Positions 62,488 through 64,000 of a stretch of DNA of 64,000 nt are shown piece by piece (the stretch's first letter is position 1; each line of letters begins with the position of its first letter). Both the position numbers and the translations under genes were made by a program. This stretch comes from Saprospiraceae bacterium (lineage in GTDB: Bacteria; Bacteroidota; Bacteroidia; Chitinophagales; Saprospiraceae). Below the pieces are notes generated by a model. That model was not told the DNA's origin and ran no database searches. It worked only from the letters and a program-made list of their open reading frames with translations. The stretch spans positions 124,001 to 188,000 of the forward strand of contig JADKAS010000006.1 in NCBI GenBank assembly GCA_016715245.1, read 5' to 3'.

Positions 62488-63612
62488 ATGAACATAATCA
62501 TCGTTGGCCCGGCCTACCCTCTCAGAGGTGGTATTGCAACCTTTGATGAAATGTTGTGTCGAAGTTTTGTAAAGGCAGGCCATAATTGCAGTATCGTTTC
62601 ATATTCACTTCAATATCCATCGATATTATTCCCGGGAAAAACGCAATTGGATGAACAAAGTATTTCTCCGGAAGATATAAAAATAGAGTCGCTGATTAAC
62701 TCCGTAAATCCTTTTTCCTGGTATAAAGCAGCCCGCAATATTAATGACAAAAAACCTGATGTGGTGATTTTTCGTTATTGGATACCGTTTATGGGTCCCG
62801 CATTGGGGACAATACAAAGGTGGTTGGAAAAAAAATCAACGAAGTGTATTGCATTTGTGGACAATCTTATCCCACATGAAAAAAGACCGGGTGACCGGAT
62901 TTTTACAAAATATTTTATGAAAGGTATTTCAAAATATCTTGTAATGAGTGACCAGGTCAAAAACGACGTACGGTCATTAAACCCAGCAGCTAACATAAAG
63001 CTGTTAAGACATCCCATCTACGACAATTACGGATTACCGGTACCTGTTGATGATGCCAAACGAAAACTTTCCATTGATAAGGATTGCAAGGTCATTCTTT
63101 TTTTTGGTTTGATAAGAAAATACAAGGGTTTGGATTTGCTTTTACAAGCCTTGCCTCATATACACACCAAACAAAAATTTATTTTACTCATAGCGGGAGA
63201 ATGTTATGATGAAAAAAAATATTATACTGAAATTTTATCCCGTTTACAACTGCAAAATAAAGTAATTTGGCATGACGGGTTTATACCAAATGAAGATATA
63301 AAATATTATTTTTCGGCTGCAAATATATTAGCTTTGCCTTATCGGACTGCCACTCAAAGCGGCGTCACGCAGGTTGCATTTCATTTCACCACACCAGTGC
63401 TGGTAACAGATGTAGGAGGATTAGGAGAAATTATTCACCATAATATATTCGGATATGTTTCTCAGCCGGATCCGGTCGCGATTGCTAAATGGCTGGATGA
63501 TTATTTTGAAAATAACAAAGAATCCGGATTCAGGGATGAAATGGCAAAAGAAAAATATGTATACTCTTGGGAAAATTTCACTAATGCTTTTATTGATTTT
63601 ATAAATGAATAA
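62488..63612 (+). CDS. Glycosyltransferase family 4 protein
   Basis: 374-aa GT-B enzyme. N-terminal IIIVGPAYPLRGGIATFDEM (glycine-rich acceptor loop), middle IAFVDNLIPHEKRPGD, and the donor domain FFGLIRKYKGLDLLLQALP, LLIAGECYDEKKYY and ALPYRTATQSGVTQVA (the E/Q..V-type motif region). It probably builds surface polysaccharide. Apparently a single gene starting 75 bp after the carboxylase stop. Confidence 0.9.
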   Translation: MNIIIVGPAYPLRGGIATFDEMLCRSFVKAGHNCSIVSYSLQYPSILFPGKTQLDEQSISPEDIKIESLINSVNPFSWYKAARNINDKKPDVVIFRYWIPFMGPALGTIQRWLEKKSTKCIAFVDNLIPHEKRPGDRIFTKYFMKGISKYLVMSDQVKNDVRSLNPAANIKLLRHPIYDNYGLPVPVDDAKRKLSIDKDCKVILFFGLIRKYKGLDLLLQALPHIHTKQKFILLIAGECYDEKKYYTEILSRLQLQNKVIWHDGFIPNEDIKYYFSAANILALPYRTATQSGVTQVAFHFTTPVLVTDVGGLGEIIHHNIFGYVSQPDPVAIAKWLDDYFENNKESGFRDEMAKEKYVYSWENFTNAFIDFINE

Positions 63613-63687
63613 GTTTTCTGTCTTTGCCAGAATACGTCAATTAATAGATTTCCTATCTTATTTTATTTTAAAACTCACATCTTTCTA

Positions 63688-63695
63688 TATCTTTG
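63688..63695 (+). promoter_or_regulatory. Putative -7 element TATCTTTG
   Basis: Plus-strand TATCTTTG, 24 bases before the ATG at 63720 of the partial choice-of-anchor B gene. Confidence 0.5.
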
Positions 63696-63719
63696 GCAAA
63701 ATTTTAAAAAATTGAAATA

Positions 63720-64000
63720 ATGAATAAAGTCCTTTTTACATTTTGTCTGATTATATCAGTTCCTTTTTCTTCGTTTTCTCAAAAAACATCGTTTAATACC
63801 ACTTTACTTTCTTATGTTTCTTTTGGATCTGAAGATTCAAATGATATCTGGGGATACAAAGACGAAAACGGAATCTGGTATGCTGTGATAGGAAACGAAA
63901 GAAACACAAGGGTATATTCACTTGAAGACCCGACAAACCCGATTTTGAGACATACTGCCCCCGGAGCTCAGTCGGTTTGGAGAGATATAAAAAGTTATAA
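63720..64000 (+). CDS. Choice-of-anchor B family protein, N-terminal part (cut by window edge)
   Basis: The first 93 residues of a secreted protein that runs off the right edge. Signal peptide (VLFTFCLIISVPFSSFSQ); then DSNDIWGYKDENGIWYAVIG, TRVYSLEDPTNPIL and SVWRDIKSY, the conserved opening of the choice-of-anchor B domain (LVIVD-repeat propeller). Such proteins are surface or secreted and often carry a T9SS sorting domain at the C-terminus, which is not visible here. Confidence 0.75.
   Translation, partial: MNKVLFTFCLIISVPFSSFSQKTSFNTTLLSYVSFGSEDSNDIWGYKDENGIWYAVIGNERNTRVYSLEDPTNPILRHTAPGAQSVWRDIKSY

Noticed and set aside
1..64000. tRNA, rRNA, insertion sequences, integrases, prophage genes, attachment sites
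   Set aside because: None seen in the intergenic regions or among the proteins. The gaps are mostly short, and none contains a tRNA-like T-loop with acceptor pairing that I could recognise.

Overview
The window is typical Bacteroidota chromosome, AT-rich and densely coded. It best fits a Saprospiria-like or other environmental lineage of the phylum (inferred). The evidence: an LpxC-FabZ fusion, a secreted giant with a type IX secretion (T9SS type B) C-terminus, a TonB-dependent receptor, many Bacteroidota-typical small families (DUF2461, DUF2853, DUF3098, DUF4403, DUF4783, DUF5522, DUF6089, DUF6580), and the Bacteroidota -7 promoter element TAnnTTTG in front of many genes. I saw no rRNA, tRNA, CRISPR array, insertion sequence or prophage.

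Layout. 0-7.1 kb: the end of a lycopene cyclase, DUF2461, a small membrane protein and an 1800-aa repeat-rich secreted protein. 7.2-12.7 kb (minus): a Cys-rich secreted protein, miaB with a sigma-54 activator, rhomboid protease, rlmH and an unknown secreted protein. 12.8-19.3 kb: nth, a secreted M36 metallopeptidase, TraB/GumN protein, a trans-sulfuration enzyme, and rluD. 19.4-24.3 kb: a DUF1508-repeat/OmpA gene, DUF2853, anmK and a small ABC ATPase; three of these four reading frames are broken. 24.3-27.5 kb (minus): lipid A genes lpxD, lpxC-fabZ, lpxA. 27.6-33.6 kb: glycosyltransferase, DUF4783, gpmI, two small outer-membrane barrels, DUF4403 lipoprotein. 33.6-42.5 kb (minus): secreted superoxide dismutase with a long C-terminal extension, mutS2, a LolD-like ATPase with DUF5522 and DUF6580, a glycosyltransferase, recQ and DUF6089. 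42.7-47.3 kb: S8 peptidase, a small secreted CxxC protein and a TonB-dependent receptor. 47.4-53.3 kb (minus): truB, uppP, DUF3098, ftsX, then def, ruvX, pruA, coaD. 53.3-54.1 kb is a long AT-rich non-coding gap. 54.1-64 kb (plus): outer-membrane barrel, universal stress protein, M50 protease with CBS, CoA-transferase, gap-pgk, acyl-CoA carboxylase beta, glycosyltransferase, and the start of a choice-of-anchor B protein.

How it fits together: most genes are housekeeping (envelope building, glycolysis, tRNA/rRNA modification, DNA repair) mixed with secreted hydrolases and adhesin-like proteins. The most unusual content is (i) a protein of five DUF1508 (YegP-like) modules, a membrane helix and a peptidoglycan-binding OmpA domain, three modules being nearly identical 375-bp tandem copies, and (ii) a set of reading-frame lesions: seven single-base indels in five genes plus an in-frame TGA in uppP. 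In each case the lost frame can be read through to the family's normal end. These are either consensus errors or recent decay, and raw reads would decide.
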